NCBI GenBank assembly: GCA_027625915.1
Contig: JANTQA010000057.1
Span: 11,594,001-11,658,000 of the forward strand
Source of the DNA: Anaeramoeba flamelloides
Taxonomy: Eukaryota > Metamonada > Anaeramoebidae
Direction of reading: 5' to 3'
Length of the DNA: 64,000 nt
The notes below the pieces were generated by a model that worked only from the letters and a program-made list of their open reading frames with translations, was not told the DNA's origin and ran no database searches. Shown here piece after piece: positions 1-11,804 of this stretch. Positions within the stretch are counted from its first letter, which is position 1; every line of letters begins with the position of its first letter. The translations under genes and the position numbers were made by a program.

Positions 1-16
1 ACTTTTGATTAATAAA

Positions 17-526
17 ATTAAAAAAACAAAATGATAAAATAAAAATAAATAAAGTTTCAATTTAGCTTTTTCTTGAAAACATTTTTTGCCAAAATCATTG
101 ATTTCAACCTTGAAATTATGTATATTTTTAGATACACTTTCTTGTTTTAACTCATTTACAAAAACAAATTCTAAATTATGGGGAATTTTCTTTTCACAAA
201 AGGCACTAATTTGGTCCTCAAATGTTTTTTTTAGTTATAAATGGTAAAATAAAAAAAAAGTGAAACTAAAAGGATAAACTTTCTGGAAAAGCATTCTAAT
301 TTAATATATTAACTTATTCTTTGATTTCAAACTTTTCTCAACCCCAATTTTTCAAAAAAAAATAAAAAAGTGCACAGTAATTCCAAAAAATATTTTCGAT
401 ATTCCAAAGTTGAGAGTGTTTTTATTCTAAAAAAAATTATCACAGTGTTTAATTGAATTAAGTTAGTTCTTAATTTCGAAAAATATTAATCAGAAAAAAA
501 TAGTGCTTAATTTTATTAAGGACATA
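17..526. repeat. 510-bp duplicated segment (partner at 54.0 kb)
   Basis: Nearly identical, in direct orientation, to 53999-54511, with only scattered substitutions and small indels. Both copies end just after the phrase TTTATTAAGGACATA. Each lies upstream of a phosphatase exon 1 (1755 and 56344), so it may be a remnant of block duplication of the array. No coding potential seen. Confidence 0.85.
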
Positions 527-779
527 TCAAAATAATAAAATAAAAAGAAATCAAATGTTTCGAGTATTCTGTAATAAAGGTTCTGTGTAAAATACAAAAA
601 AGATTAAATACTAGATTCAAAAGCGTTTGTGGTAACTTCAGTCCTAGGGTAAAACAAAAATAACCGAACCAACAAGAGAAAACCACAACTCCTTTTGAAG
701 GATTAATATGATTTGTTGTGACAATGAAATATCCAAGCAACCCAAATGGTCACCACTCATTTCCTCACGATCTTTTAAA

Positions 780-1110
780 GTTAGAGTCGTTTATTGAAAA
801 TGTTTGAAATGATCGACAAGTTTCAATCTCAAAAAACTGTGATTCTTTTTCATTCCCACACTTCTTAGCAAGGTGTTCGAGTTTACCTATCTCAAATTTT
901 TTTGTTCATTTTCAATGAAAAAAATTACAAAAAGACTTTTTTTGATCCCAATAGGAGATCTATTTTGAATGGAGCCGACTTTCAGAATTATAATGATATT
1001 GGATCGAAAGCCTTGGAGATAATTTTGTGGATTGCCAACATTGTCCTTGAATAACTTTTTGAAAAATCTGAATTCTATCAAACAAAATGAAATGGTTAAC
1101 GGTTGATTTT
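780..1110. repeat. Dispersed repeat, inverted partner near 57.3 kb
   Basis: The stretch containing TTAGCAAGGTGTTCGAGTTT and ATTATAATGATATTGGATCG is matched in reverse complement by 57240-57515. Divergence is moderate. A short open frame here is not conserved, so I do not call a gene. Confidence 0.6.
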
Positions 1111-1382
1111 TTTTTTCTTTACAAATAATTGAAAACGAAAAACACAATATTTAATTGACTCCAAAAATCTTATGTCTTTTCACAATCTTTCAGCCTTTTC
1201 AAACTTTCAAACACTTTCCAACATTTGTAAAGGTGAAATGTTTTGAAAAAGTGATAATCTAACTAAAAGTATTAAGAATTTTTTTGGGGTTTTCTTTCAT
1301 TATTCAAAAAAAAAATTAATTTTGAGAAAATTAAAATTTCTAAAATTTTTTTTTCAAACCCAATGCGAAACCAAAATTTTTT

Positions 1383-1570
1383 TCCATTAATTATTCACCC
1401 ACGGCTTTTTTAACTTTCTTTCAATCCTTTCATAAATTAATATTTTGAAAATATTTGTCAAAAAAAACATTTATCAATCATTTCAAGACAATCAAAGAAC
1501 TCAAACAACTTCTTTATTTAGAAAGAAAACTGATCTTTCTCATATTCAGAAACCAAAAAAAAATAAACTT
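1383..1570 (+). promoter_or_regulatory. Conserved upstream block of phosphatase copy 1
   Basis: About 190 bp matching the region just upstream of copies 2, 3 and 4. It contains the shared phrases ATTTATCAATCATTTCAAGAC and CTGATCTTTCTC. Conservation next to four start codons suggests promoter plus 5' leader. Here it is separated from the ATG by an inserted foldback element. Confidence 0.5.
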
Positions 1571-1716
1571 CACTACAAAAAATCTTATGACTTTTATAAT
1601 GCATATCAGCTTTACAACACATTACACTTTAAAGGTGTTGAAAAGTGTTTGAAAGGCTTGTTTATTATCTGAAAGTTTTTGAAAGCTTGAAAAAAGTCAT
1701 GAGATTTTTTGTAGTG
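1571..1716. mobile_element. CACTACAAAA-ended foldback MITE in the leader of copy 1
   Basis: A 146-bp insertion bounded by inverted repeats of about 25 bp: it begins CACTACAAAAAATCTTATGA and ends with the complement of a near-identical sequence. Copies 2-4 lack it at this place. The interior (runs like GTGTTTGAAAGGC) resembles the interior of the large palindrome at 18.7 kb and a block at 56.1 kb. CACTACAA-type ends recall CACTA (CMC) elements, but no clear target duplication is visible. Confidence 0.7.
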
Positions 1717-1754
1717 TCCTTTTACTTTATCATTATTTTTTTTTGTTCTCCATA

Positions 1755-4094
1755 ATGAAAACACACAGATCAATCTTTCTTCTTTTGTTATGTTATTTAA
1801 TTGTCCAAAGTTTGGCCACAAAACAATTTTTCAAGTTTAATGAAGATGGTGAATTTAAGATTGCACAATTTACTGATCTCCATTTTCGAGGAAAAACAGC
1901 TGATGCTGAGACAATTAATTTAGAACAAATTCTTTTAGATATTGAACAACCAGATTTCGTTGCAATAACAGGGGATAGTATTGATGGGAGATATTGTGAT
2001 ACCACAGCAAAAATAAAAGAAGCATGGAGTAACATGGTTGGAGAAATGGTCAAAAGAGACATACCTTGGGGAATGTAAGTATTGATTTAATTTTTAAAAT
2101 TTTCTTATTATTTCAATGTTTTTTCCTTTTTTTTTCAAAAATTTTGAAAAATTTTTTTTTTCTCAGAATGATTTTAAGGGCGGTTTGTCAGAAAAAAATC
2201 AAACTTTTCAAAAATTATCACTATTCTAAGAGGTAAAATAATATTCAAATTAAACTAGATCTCTAATTGGGTTGTTACAAATTAAAGGGAATGAAAAAGC
2301 TGATAATCTTAATTTTCAAAATTATTTTAGATCACTTAACAGTCAAATCTAAAACCCTGAAATTTCTGAAACCCGGTAATTCCATTTTTCTGATCAATTG
2401 TAAATATTAGTAAAATTTCAAAAATATACTCCCATTTTACAGACAAATAACGGAATTACCCAGCAACTTATAACCTTTCCAATTAGTTTATTGGTTAAAT
2501 GTTCTGAATCCATTAATTTTAACTCTTTGGTGAATTCAGAAATCAAAAAAATCCAAAATTTGTAAAATTAATTGAGAGCATTACTGAAAATGAAAATCGA
2601 CTTTTGATTTTAAATTTTGAAATAAAAAACATTTTCATAATTTTAAAATATTTGAGAGAATTTGAATTTGAGAGAGGTGTTTGATTATTGTAAATTTTCA
2701 TTAAACTATGAAAACCATTTTGTCAAAAAATAAATCCTCTAAGGTTCCCAATAGAAATTTAAAATTTTGAAAAAATTATTAAAAGAAAGATATAAAGTAA
2801 ATAAAACTCTTATTTCATAAATGCAATAACAAAATAATTCTTATAAAGATGATTCCTAATAAATTTAGAATTTATCTAAAGGGAAAATCGCAATAAATTT
2901 GATTTTCAATTTTCAGTAATGTTCTCAATTAATTTTACAAATTTTGGATTTTTTTGATTTCTGAATTCACCAAAGAGTTAAAATTAATGGATTCAGAACA
3001 TTTAACCAATAAACTAATTGGAAAGGTTATAAGTTGCTGGGTAATTCCGTTATTTGTCTGTAAAATGGGAGTATATTTTTGAAATTTTACTAATATTTAC
3101 AATTGATCAGAAAAATGGAATTACCGGGTTTCAGAAATTTCAGGGTTTTAGATTTGACTGTAACAACTAAAATTTGAAATTTTTTAGGTAAAAAACAATA
3201 CAAGTTTGAAAAATACTAAAATTTTTTAAAATTCTTCAAAGTTGTCTCATAAGAAAAAAGATTCAAATAAAAAATATCAATAATTGAAATGTATATTCAA
3301 AAAAAAATCAAAAAAACAAATTAAATAAATAAATAATAACAAACAAAAAATAATGTAAAAATAGGACTTTCGGAAATCATGACACTGAAGCCCAAATTGG
3401 AAGAACAGATATTATGGATATAGACAAATCATACCCGTTTAGTCAAAGTAAATATGGCCCTGAAGATATAAAGGGTGTATCGAATTATCATATAGAAATC
3501 CATACTGCTGATAGTACGCCAGATAATAAGGAAGTTGCTGCTATTTTGTATTTTCTTGATTCTGGTGATATGGATTGCTTTGAATTTGATGGATATGGGT
3601 GTGTATATCCTGAACAAATTGATTGGTTTAACGAAGTTTCCTCAGAATTTTCAAGAGAATATCCAAATCATCTGGGTATTGTATTTACACATATCCCTAT
3701 ACCCGAAATACTTGAATTTTGGCATACAGAAATTTCTTTTGGTTACAAGCATCAAAAATGTGGAAACGCCATGTATAATACAGGGTTATACCAAGCAATG
3801 GTTGACAATGGGAACATCAAGCTAGCTATAAGTGGACATGATCATGACAACGATTATTGTACACGTTCAAAATCTAGGTCACCTGATTTATGGTTGTGTT
3901 ATGGAAGAAAAACTGGATACGGCGCCTATAACCCTGAACCCCCAAAAAATAATGGAGCAAGAATCATTCAACTTATCAATGACCAAACAACAGGAACAAC
4001 ATTTAATACTTGGATTAGAGATCGGCAAGAAGAAATAGTAATTCAGCCTTTGCATAAACCAGATTGCACTCTTGGTGAAACGCCTAATATATAG
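1755..4094 (+). CDS. Secreted DCR2/PAP28-29-like metallophosphoesterase, copy 1
   Basis: Two exons, 1755-2074 and 3365-4094, joined by a phase-2 intron (donor GTAAGT, acceptor ATAG), give 349 residues. An upstream in-frame TTG is not needed; ATG 1755 matches the other copies. Residues 1-21 are a hydrophobic signal peptide ending SLA, so the enzyme is probably secreted or lysosomal. Metallophosphoesterase motifs in order: FTDLH (D41, H43), TGD (73-74), GNHD (110-113, first read only after splicing), THIP (His about 216) and GHDH (264-267) followed by ND. The LYFLDSGD and GHDHxND blocks are typical of the plant PAP28/29 and yeast Dcr2 branch; no Tyr follows GD at the purple-phosphatase position. 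The sequon N-Q-T near residue 313 seen in copies 2-4 is absent. A foldback element fills much of the intron and another lies just before the start. Substrate unknown. Confidence 0.9.
2340..3160. mobile_element. 821-bp foldback element inside the intron of copy 1
   Basis: Arms of about 260 bp are almost perfect reverse complements: it starts CAGTCAAATCTAAAACCCTG and ends with the complement. A central loop of about 300 bp separates them. TAA flanks both ends (2337-2339 and 3161-3163), a candidate 3-bp target duplication. Introns of copies 2-4 lack it. No coding sequence, so non-autonomous. In RNA the arms would form a long hairpin between the splice sites. Confidence 0.85.
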
Positions 4095-4559
4095 AGCTAT
4101 TCTCTAAATGAGCACTATATAATTTTCAAAACTTTCGGAATTTGATTGTATTTTTATATCAAACAATTTGTAAAATTTTTTTGGTTATAAACAAAAAAAA
4201 AAAAAAATAAAAAACACAATCAATTTATAAATGAAGTTTTCAATTTTAGTTTTTTTTTTTAATTCTTAAGGGAGTAGATACATCATAAGGCATAATAAAA
4301 ATTTGAGAGTGGTGAGAGTAGAGAATTTTATGATAGTAGCTATGATCCTAGATTCTCGAAAAATTTTATTTCAAAAAAATTATTTGATATTTTTTTTTTT
4401 TGAAAGATTGAACAGTAAAAAAAAAAAGAAAATATATTGATAAAATATTTTTGATTTTTTTTTTTTTATTATTAAGATAAACATAATTCTAAAAATTTGG
4501 GTAGTGTTTAAAAAGTCAAAAGAATAGCAATACCATAATTTACATTCAATTTTGAAATT

Positions 4560-5020
4560 ATTTGATTTTAAAAACAATTTCATTATTTTATCTTTATGTT
4601 TTTGTTTTCATTTCATTTTTTTTGATTAACATAATCTGTTTGGTTAGATATCTAAATTTTTTTTTCAATGGTTCATAGAATTTTAGTGTTGAGTTTCTTA
4701 AATTGAATTGTCATATACATTTGTTCCATGTTATCTTATCATTTGACCGATCAACAATTGTTGGTGAAATTTTAACAAATTTAGCAATACATTTTTTGTT
4801 CAGCTCGTTTCCTTATTTTGGGCACACTTGTTTTGATTTTATTTTTATCTTTATTTTGTTTTCTTTGATTTAGATGAAAATAATTACTCACGGAAACATT
4901 AATAATGGGTTACTGAAATGTTTTTTATATTAAGTTTAGAAAAATATAATAAATTGAGTTTTTGTTTTCGCCTATTTTTGATTTTGGGTGTTTCCAAATT
5001 TTTGGAATGGAGTTTAGTTT
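4560..5020 (-). repeat. Left arm of a 3-kb-span inverted repeat
   Basis: Reverse complement of 7023-7600, including the shared phrase TATCTTATCATTTGACCGAT near 4730 and AATAAATTGAGTTTTTGTTT near 4946. A third relative lies at 51440-51770. Moderate divergence between copies. Confidence 0.65.
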
Positions 5021-6069
5021 TTTTTTTTTTGGGAGAAGATAATTCCAGATTCTTAGAATGAAATTTATAGCTATTTTGACGTTTAAAATTTGATAAAATA
5101 TAATCAGATTCACATCTCCAATTCCACTAAATACAACTATTTAAAATACTAACAAGTAATGTTTTGGGATAATTATTATATTTTTTGGTTCCCTTATTCT
5201 ATTAAACCTCATTTGTATTTTCTTTTGTGATTCTTTTGATTGTAATGTTTTTTTTCATTTTAAACAAAATCCATTAATCCCAAATGTCACTGATAAAAAA
5301 ATCTTGCTCATTGTTTTTTGTTGTCATGATTTAAAAAAATCTCAAAAATGATGAAAAAATTAAAAATGAAAAAATTAAATGCTACAATAGAATGTTGAGA
5401 TAAAGTCAAAAGATAAGTCATTCAACATTTGAAAGACTATTTTAAGCAATTCAACTCAACATTCTATTGTGGCAATTTCTTTGAGACTTTAAAAAAAAAA
5501 TTTAAAAAATCTAATGAATGAAGTACTTTATATAATAAAAATCAATGAGTTACAAACAAAGTAAAAAATGTTATTTTCCGATCCTTTTCAAAATTGTAAA
5601 AAAGTGAAAAATTTTTTCTTTACCGTGGCTACCCCTTAAGGATTTATTCAATTATTTTTGATCTCTTTGTCAAAATTCAAATAAAAAAAAAAAAAAATTG
5701 AGAAATCTCTTATCGGTAAAAAATTTCTATTAAAAAAAAAAATAATAAAAATTAACTCTCTTTTTTAAAATTTAAAATTTGATAAAAAAGTTCTTCATTT
5801 TATATTTTAAATTTCCAAAGTGTTTAATTCGGAACATACAGTTTTCTTTAAGTCCACAATCAATTTAATTCGATTTAATCTAATACCCGGTGTTATTTAT
5901 TGTTCTATATTTGATAAAGTTAGGATTTTGTAACCTCATTAAAAAAATAACTTGCTTGAGAATAGTAAAACAATAAAATAAAAAATTAATTCCAGATCTT
6001 AAAAAGCTCCAAAAGTGAAAATCCGAAACTAAATTATTTTTGACAAAGTTTTGACTCAATTTGTAATGT

Positions 6070-6610
6070 TAATGGAAGCTGTTTTGAGTGTTATCACTTA
6101 TTCTTCTCAAAATAATTTTTACAGATTTTTGTATCAGAATCATTTTTTCAAATTTTACAAATTTTTGGGATCAGAACCATTTTAATAAATTTTTGTTTTT
6201 CTTTTGTTTTTTTTTTTTGAAATATTATCATTTTTCTATCCTTTTTTTCTTTTTTTTTTTAAAAGATCATGTGGAAAAAAAAAAAGAGATCTTCAAAAAG
6301 TAAAATAATCACTAACAAAATTTCGAATATAAAATGTCTTTCAAAAAGAATTTTATTATTAACAAAAGATCTTGTTGTTTAACTTTTTTTCAGTTAAATT
6401 TCAGTAATAAAAAATCGGTAATGCTCATTTCAAAAATTGAGACTCATTTTTTTTCAGTTTTTGGTTTTATTTTTTTTTATTTTATAAATATCAGGTTTAT
6501 ATAAATTTAGAATTATTTCAAAGTGAATTATAGATCAGGTTTAATTATTAGTTATTCTTGAATACTAAAGGGTATATTTTTTTTTTTCAATTTATTAATA
6601 CAGACGAGTC
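6070..6610 (-). repeat. Dispersed repeat with GATCTTTTGTTA motif
   Basis: Inverted relative of 22380-22900 and 24490-24960. All share a GAGTCACAATT(T/A)(T/C)TGAAATGA end, an internal AAGATCTTTTGTTA-like tract and long A or T runs. It lies in the loop of the 4.56/7.6-kb inverted repeat. Confidence 0.55.
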
Positions 6611-7022
6611 ACAATTTTTGAAATGAGGTTTAGTAGATTTGACTTCAAAATTACTATTCTAAACGATTCTAATTAGCAAATGATTTGGATCTTGGGCCAT
6701 TTTTTACAAAAATTTCCTTTTTTTAATTGTTGATTTTTAGAAATTCATCATCCGAAATATTTTTGTTAATTTTGAATTTTTATAAAAATGTCACCCAATA
6801 AAATTTACAACTTTTTTTTTTTCTATTTCAAAAAGTAATTTTTCATTGTCTAATTTGACTATTAACATAAATATTTCTGTCTTTTTTTTGAGATTTGTTT
6901 TCTATTTCTATAATAAAAAACAAGTTAATATTACTATTTCCCCCTCTCTGATAAAAATTACAGTTTATGGTAAATTAATATAATATATTTATGGTTTGTG
7001 AAATTTTAAATAATTATCGAAT

Positions 7023-7600
7023 AGTAAATTAAACCCCATTCCCAAATTTTGTACACACTAAAAATCCGAAATAGGAAAAACAAAAACTCAATTTATTATA
7101 TTTTTCCAAGTGTAATATAAAACCACATTTAAGTTACATAGTATTAATATTTTTCTAAGTAATCCTTTTAATCCTAACAAAAGAAAAAAAAAAAAAATGA
7201 AAAAATAAAAATTGGTATGTCCAAAATAATACAACGAGCTGAATAAAAAATATCTTGATAAATTCACAGAAATTTAACTAAAAATTGTTGATCAATCAAA
7301 TGATAAGATAATATTGAACAAATGAATGGGGTTTTTCTATTTAATAAAACCCAACACTAACCTTCTATCAACAATTGAATAAAAAATTACAGATCTGATG
7401 AAACAGATTACCAAATGGAAATAAGGAAATGAAAACCAAACAAAAAAGATCATAAAATGTAATTGTTGTAAAACCAATATTATTTCAAATTGAATGTAAA
7501 GCGGGGTATTTTTATTCTTTAGTCTGTTTAAACTGTGTTCAAAAATTTTGGAATTTGGTTTATTATTAAAAAGAATGAATTGGATTTTATCAAGTTGACT
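7023..7600 (+). repeat. Right arm of the inverted repeat, directly before a LINE-like fragment
   Basis: Matches 51440-51770 in the same orientation and 4560-5020 in reverse. Shared phrase TTGTTGATCAATCAAATGAT. It runs straight into the reverse transcriptase-like tract at 7616, so this repeat may be part of the same retroelement. Confidence 0.6.
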
Positions 7601-7615
7601 ACATTTTCCCATCAT

Positions 7616-8280
7616 GTTTGGATTTATCAGCCACTTTTTAATCGATAAAATTAAAGATTTAGTTCTAAATGTTCAAATTTTTGTAGATGACTTAATTGTA
7701 ATAATATCCGGACCAGATTCCAGAAATTGACTAAAAAATAATAATAATTTATTTAAAATTATTCAAGAATTTAAAATGAATTTAAATATGTAAAAAACCC
7801 CAAAAATCAAAATAATTATCAGAAATAAAATATTTAGGAATCTGATTAGAAAAAGAGAAACATTTACAAAAAAAAAATTTTGAAAAAGTAAAAGATAGTT
7901 TTAAAAAAATAAAAAAATTTTAACCAAAAAAAAGCAAATGGGGTCAAATTACAAATGTTCTAATCAATATTTATTAGTCGATTATTTTATGGATTAGTAA
8001 TTTTTAATCAAACTCAAAAAGATTTTTACTCAATAGATGTTTGGAAAAAAAATAAGTAAAAAAAAATTGAAAAATTAAACTACATTTTCTAGAATAATCT
8101 AGAAAATTGAAGTAAAAATTGACCAAGTCAGAATTTCAATCTACAAAAGAAGATATAAACTTAAAAATGAAATTAGAAATTCTTGGAGTTGAATAAATAT
8201 CAAAAATTTAAAAGTTATCAAAAAAAGATTAGGATTTTATTATTTGGGAAATATAAAGTCTAAAAACTATTTAGAGGGAA
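7616..8280 (+). mobile_element. Decayed LINE-like reverse transcriptase fragment
   Basis: One frame reads FLIDKIKDLVLNVQIFVDDL followed by IVIISG: the FVDD core has the form of the reverse transcriptase (F/Y)xDD box preceded by the usual LFID-type helix. About 45 codons on, in a shifted frame, comes KYLGI followed by LEKEKHLQKKNFEKV, matching the KYLG block that follows the catalytic site in non-LTR retrotransposons. The tract holds several in-frame stops and at least one frameshift and has no recognisable endonuclease, so it is a dead 3' part. Sequence to about 8280 still reads lysine-rich and coding-like. Confidence 0.55.
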
Positions 8281-8469
8281 ATCCTTAATCAATTTGTAGA
8301 AAACTAATAATAAATTGTTTTCCATTTAAATGTCAAAAATATTTAAATTTATGAAGTATAATAACAATATAAATAAAGAATCATGTCTTCAAGTGCCATA
8401 TTTTTTTTTCATTTTTAAAATAAATCAAAAATTATATTTCAATATTCGGTTAATGCCAAATCATAAAAA

Positions 8470-8930
8470 AAAATCTAACGAAAGTGTCCGTAGAGTGTCA
8501 CCAAGTGTCTAGGTTTTCCCAAATTCAAAAGAATAAAGAAAAATCTAGGATTCTACTCAATTCTTTTAAATTCTTGAAAAACTAATGCGGTTTTTTTTAA
8601 ATTTTGAAATGAAAAAAAAAACAATGTCACTTTTCCAGATTTTAAAATAAATGTGTTACATCTTTGATTTTGTTCTATTCTTTTGAATTATGAAAAACCG
8701 CCCTGAATTTTTCTTGATTTTTCTGTTTCTTTGAAAAATCTATTGATTTTTGTTCGGTTTTTTTTACTTTAGAAATAAACCGAAAATTTATTAAAATTTT
8801 TTGTTTATTTCTAAAGTAAAAAAAACTCAAAAAAACCTAGAACACTTTACAAATAAAACAGAAAACCTAGGCACTTTACGGAACTTGCTGTACACTTTTT
8901 GGTAACTTTTCCCCAATTTGTAAGAATAGA
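8470..8930. repeat. Dispersed CTAGGTTTT-rich repeat
   Basis: Tract of alternating phrases such as GAGTGTCACCAAGTGTCTAG, CTCAATTCTTTTAAATT and AAATAAACCGAAAATTTATT, with internal short inverted repeats around a TTTCTAAAGTAAAAAAAA motif. Relatives at 26430-26830 and 49625-49960, and short pieces at 36190 and 47900. Confidence 0.55.
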
Positions 8931-9670
8931 GCACAATCTATTGATTTGGCTATATTCTTCTGGATTTATAAAAAGAGCATTTAGGTTTTTTTTATTGTTT
9001 GAAATATTAAGACAATTGGTTTAATTTTCTATACTGTATTCAAAATCAAACCTGTAAAAAAATTTAATTAGTGTTTCAAAATAAAAAACATGTTTTTTTG
9101 TTCAAGAAGACCTATACATAAACTGATCAAAGAAATTAACAATTACTTGAGATAAATATGGTATTTGTTTCTTAAAGTTCTATTATTTAAAAAGAAATTC
9201 TAAAAATGAAGGATCAAATTGCAAAATTTCTATCAAAAAATAGATACATTTGAATAAAAAAAAATTTTTAAGTAAATACTCATCAACAAAAAAACAAACA
9301 AATTTTCAAAAAAATTAAAAAAATTATGAAAAATTTTCAACTAATTATAATGAATCGACCTCGATTTTTTTTTGGAAATTCTTTAATAATGAACCAATTT
9401 TGATATAATTCTAGAATTGATTTTGTTATCTCAAATACTATGTGAATTATAAAGAATAAAAATACAAGATCTAATCAGCTCTTCAAAATATTAAATAAAG
9501 GGGTTTTATTGTATAAATAATCCCATATTCTACAATCTAAAAAAATATTGAATAATAAGTATTCTTAGATATCTGAAATAATTCTTTTTTATATATTAAT
9601 TCAATTTCATCAAGGTAGAATTCATTTTGAGTATTTTATATGACTCTATTTCAATTTTTAAATTTATTTG

Positions 9671-9925
9671 TCAAATTAAAAACTTTTTAAAAATCAAAAG
9701 TAATTTTTGACAAATAAAAAAATCAAAAGAAACTAAATTTTCAAAGAGAGACAATACAAATGATCTCCAAAGCTCAAACCCAACAACAGCTATAACAACA
9801 CACCTCTTTAAATATTTCTTTAGTTTTGAAATAGTTCTAAGATAAGAGGATATATTACCTAATGAAGAAACACTAAAAATTGTAAGCTGCAGAAGAACAT
9901 TTTGAGGTAAAAAAAAACTTTCCAT
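9671..9925 (-). other. Unassigned minus-strand open frame (84 codons)
   Basis: ATG-initiated frame with a stretch RCVVIAVVGFELWRSFVLSL. I do not recognise it. It sits 350 bp from another minus-strand coding-like tract (10285-10693), so the two could be remains of one gene, but composition is not clearly coding. Confidence 0.15.
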
Positions 9926-10284
9926 ACTTTAATGATCAGAACTTTAAAGAGAAGAAACCCACACAACCATTCTTCTCTTTATAAATATACCAAATTAATT
10001 CCAAATAGAGGAAAAATAAACGGCAAATTTTTAATCGATGTCGATTTACTCATAATTTAAATTTACTGAAACTATCAAGATGTTTACTTTCAAAATTAAT
10101 TTGAACTTAGGTATACTATTTGGTAGTCAATTGGATGTTGCCTTTGGACCAAGATGAAAAAAAATCTATGGATTATATTTTGAAACACGGATTATAGTTG
10201 TTGGGCACGCATTATTTTGATCACAGCACATTTCAAAAACTAAAAAAAAAAATACAGCGATCTACGAAACTCAACAATACTTGA

Positions 10285-10693
10285 CTACACTTGACCAATT
10301 TCTAATTTGAATTAGATACATTGTTGTGGTGTGTAAAAGAGTGAATCTTTTCATTTCTCCAAAAAATAGGATTTGCTCGTTAGACTGGGGGATTTTGGTA
10401 CATTTCTTGTTCAGTTCATTAATTACAAAAGAACCAATAAGACTCGAATTGATAAGAATATTTCTTCAAAGTATTAACATTACTCGGAAACATGAGCCCG
10501 ATTTTTCATAAAAATCACACTTAACCTGTTTTTTTAACTTTTTGAGATTAAACCACAAAATAAGGATTAACTTTTTTAGAGGCAATTCTCCATCATCGAG
10601 ATTGAAAATTTGGAGTGCTACCACATGTCCTCTCACAAGATCTTTTTTTCCCCGTGATATTTTTCCTATTAGTACTTTTGGAAACCTTTATGA
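10285..10693 (-). pseudogene. Possible decayed coding tract, unknown product
   Basis: On the minus strand a frame of about 135 codons is interrupted by only one in-frame TGA, which is unusual for this base composition. It reads FPKVLIGKISRGKKDLVRGH, then VVALQIFNLDDGELPLKKLI and, after the stop, INSSLIGSFVINELNKKCTK. I do not recognise a family. It could be a degenerate transposon protein or a chance open frame. Confidence 0.2.
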
Positions 10694-10841
10694 TCATTTC
10701 TTTATCATTTTTTTCCAACCTCAAAATGAATTCAATTTGAAGATATTTTGTGAAAATAAATCTAATCAAGAGAATAAATTAAATTCATTTTTGTTAATTA
10801 CCCCTTAAATAATAGATTTTTTCCGATAAAATTATTTAATA

Positions 10842-11020
10842 CTGTTATTTTCCAATTAATCAATGAAATTTTTTAGTTCAATTTCGAAAACGAATATTAT
10901 TTAAGACAGCTACAACCAAATTAACAGAATAAAAATTTTGTCTTAGGAGTTTAACTCAGGAAGTTTAATTAAATTGTCTCTAAAAAATCCTTTCAAAAGA
11001 TGTTGTAAGATCTTTGGTTT
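10842..11020. mobile_element. Partial CTGTTATTTTCC-ended MITE
   Basis: Starts after TA with CTGTTATTTTCCAATTAATC and matches the first 180 bp of the complete 251-bp element at 57517-57767, including the phrase ACAACCAAATTA. The right terminal repeat is not found. A second left end occurs at 11505. Confidence 0.5.
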
Positions 11021-11804
11021 TACAAAGATCAAAATTGTTCATAAAACATCTACAAAATAAGAAACATTGTCCAGGTTGTGAGAATTTATAGTTGTCTTTC
11101 ATCACCAAATTAAACTAAATAGATAAAGAGAGACAATGAAATTTTTTTAAAAATCAAAAAATTTGGGGTTTTAGGATTCATTCTCTTCCACTTCTTAACC
11201 AAAGTGATTGCAAGCCTAATTTTAATTTAATTTTTGAAAAAATAATTCTCTTTTTGGTGAGATTTTTATTGAAAAGTATTTGAATGATGTTTTCTATTGG
11301 GTAATTGACTCATCAAGTTTTTTTCGAATTTTGTTAATCAAATAATTATTTTTCAAGAAAATTCTAAATGTCAGAATTTTAATTAGTTTGAAGATCAAAA
11401 TTAAACTGTAAGAAAAGAAATTTTAAAAAAGGCTGACAAAATTGAATTCAAAATAAAAACACGATCTAATAAAATCCATTCATAAACGATCATTGTTTTC
11501 ATTACTGTTATTTGCCAATTAATAAATGAAATTTTTTATTTCAATTTCTCAAAATATTTTTCAATTAATTTTATGTTGAACGAAATGCAAAGATCTTTCC
11601 AAAAACAATTAGAAATGAAATTTTTGGAGATTACTTGTGGTTCCTTTCTGAACTTTTGTAAAAGATTTTGATTCGTTTAATTTGATGTTAACAATCCTCA
11701 AACATTTTCGATCAGACTCTTTGAAAAATAAGAATAAACCAAAGAGACAGATCAAGAACCAAACTGTCACACCAAATGATCTAAAATCATTATTTGTCAA
11801 ATTA

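Noticed and set aside
3535-3825. Second-frame open reading stretches over every exon 2
   Set aside because: They are shadows of the conserved phosphatase frame and vary where that frame is constrained.
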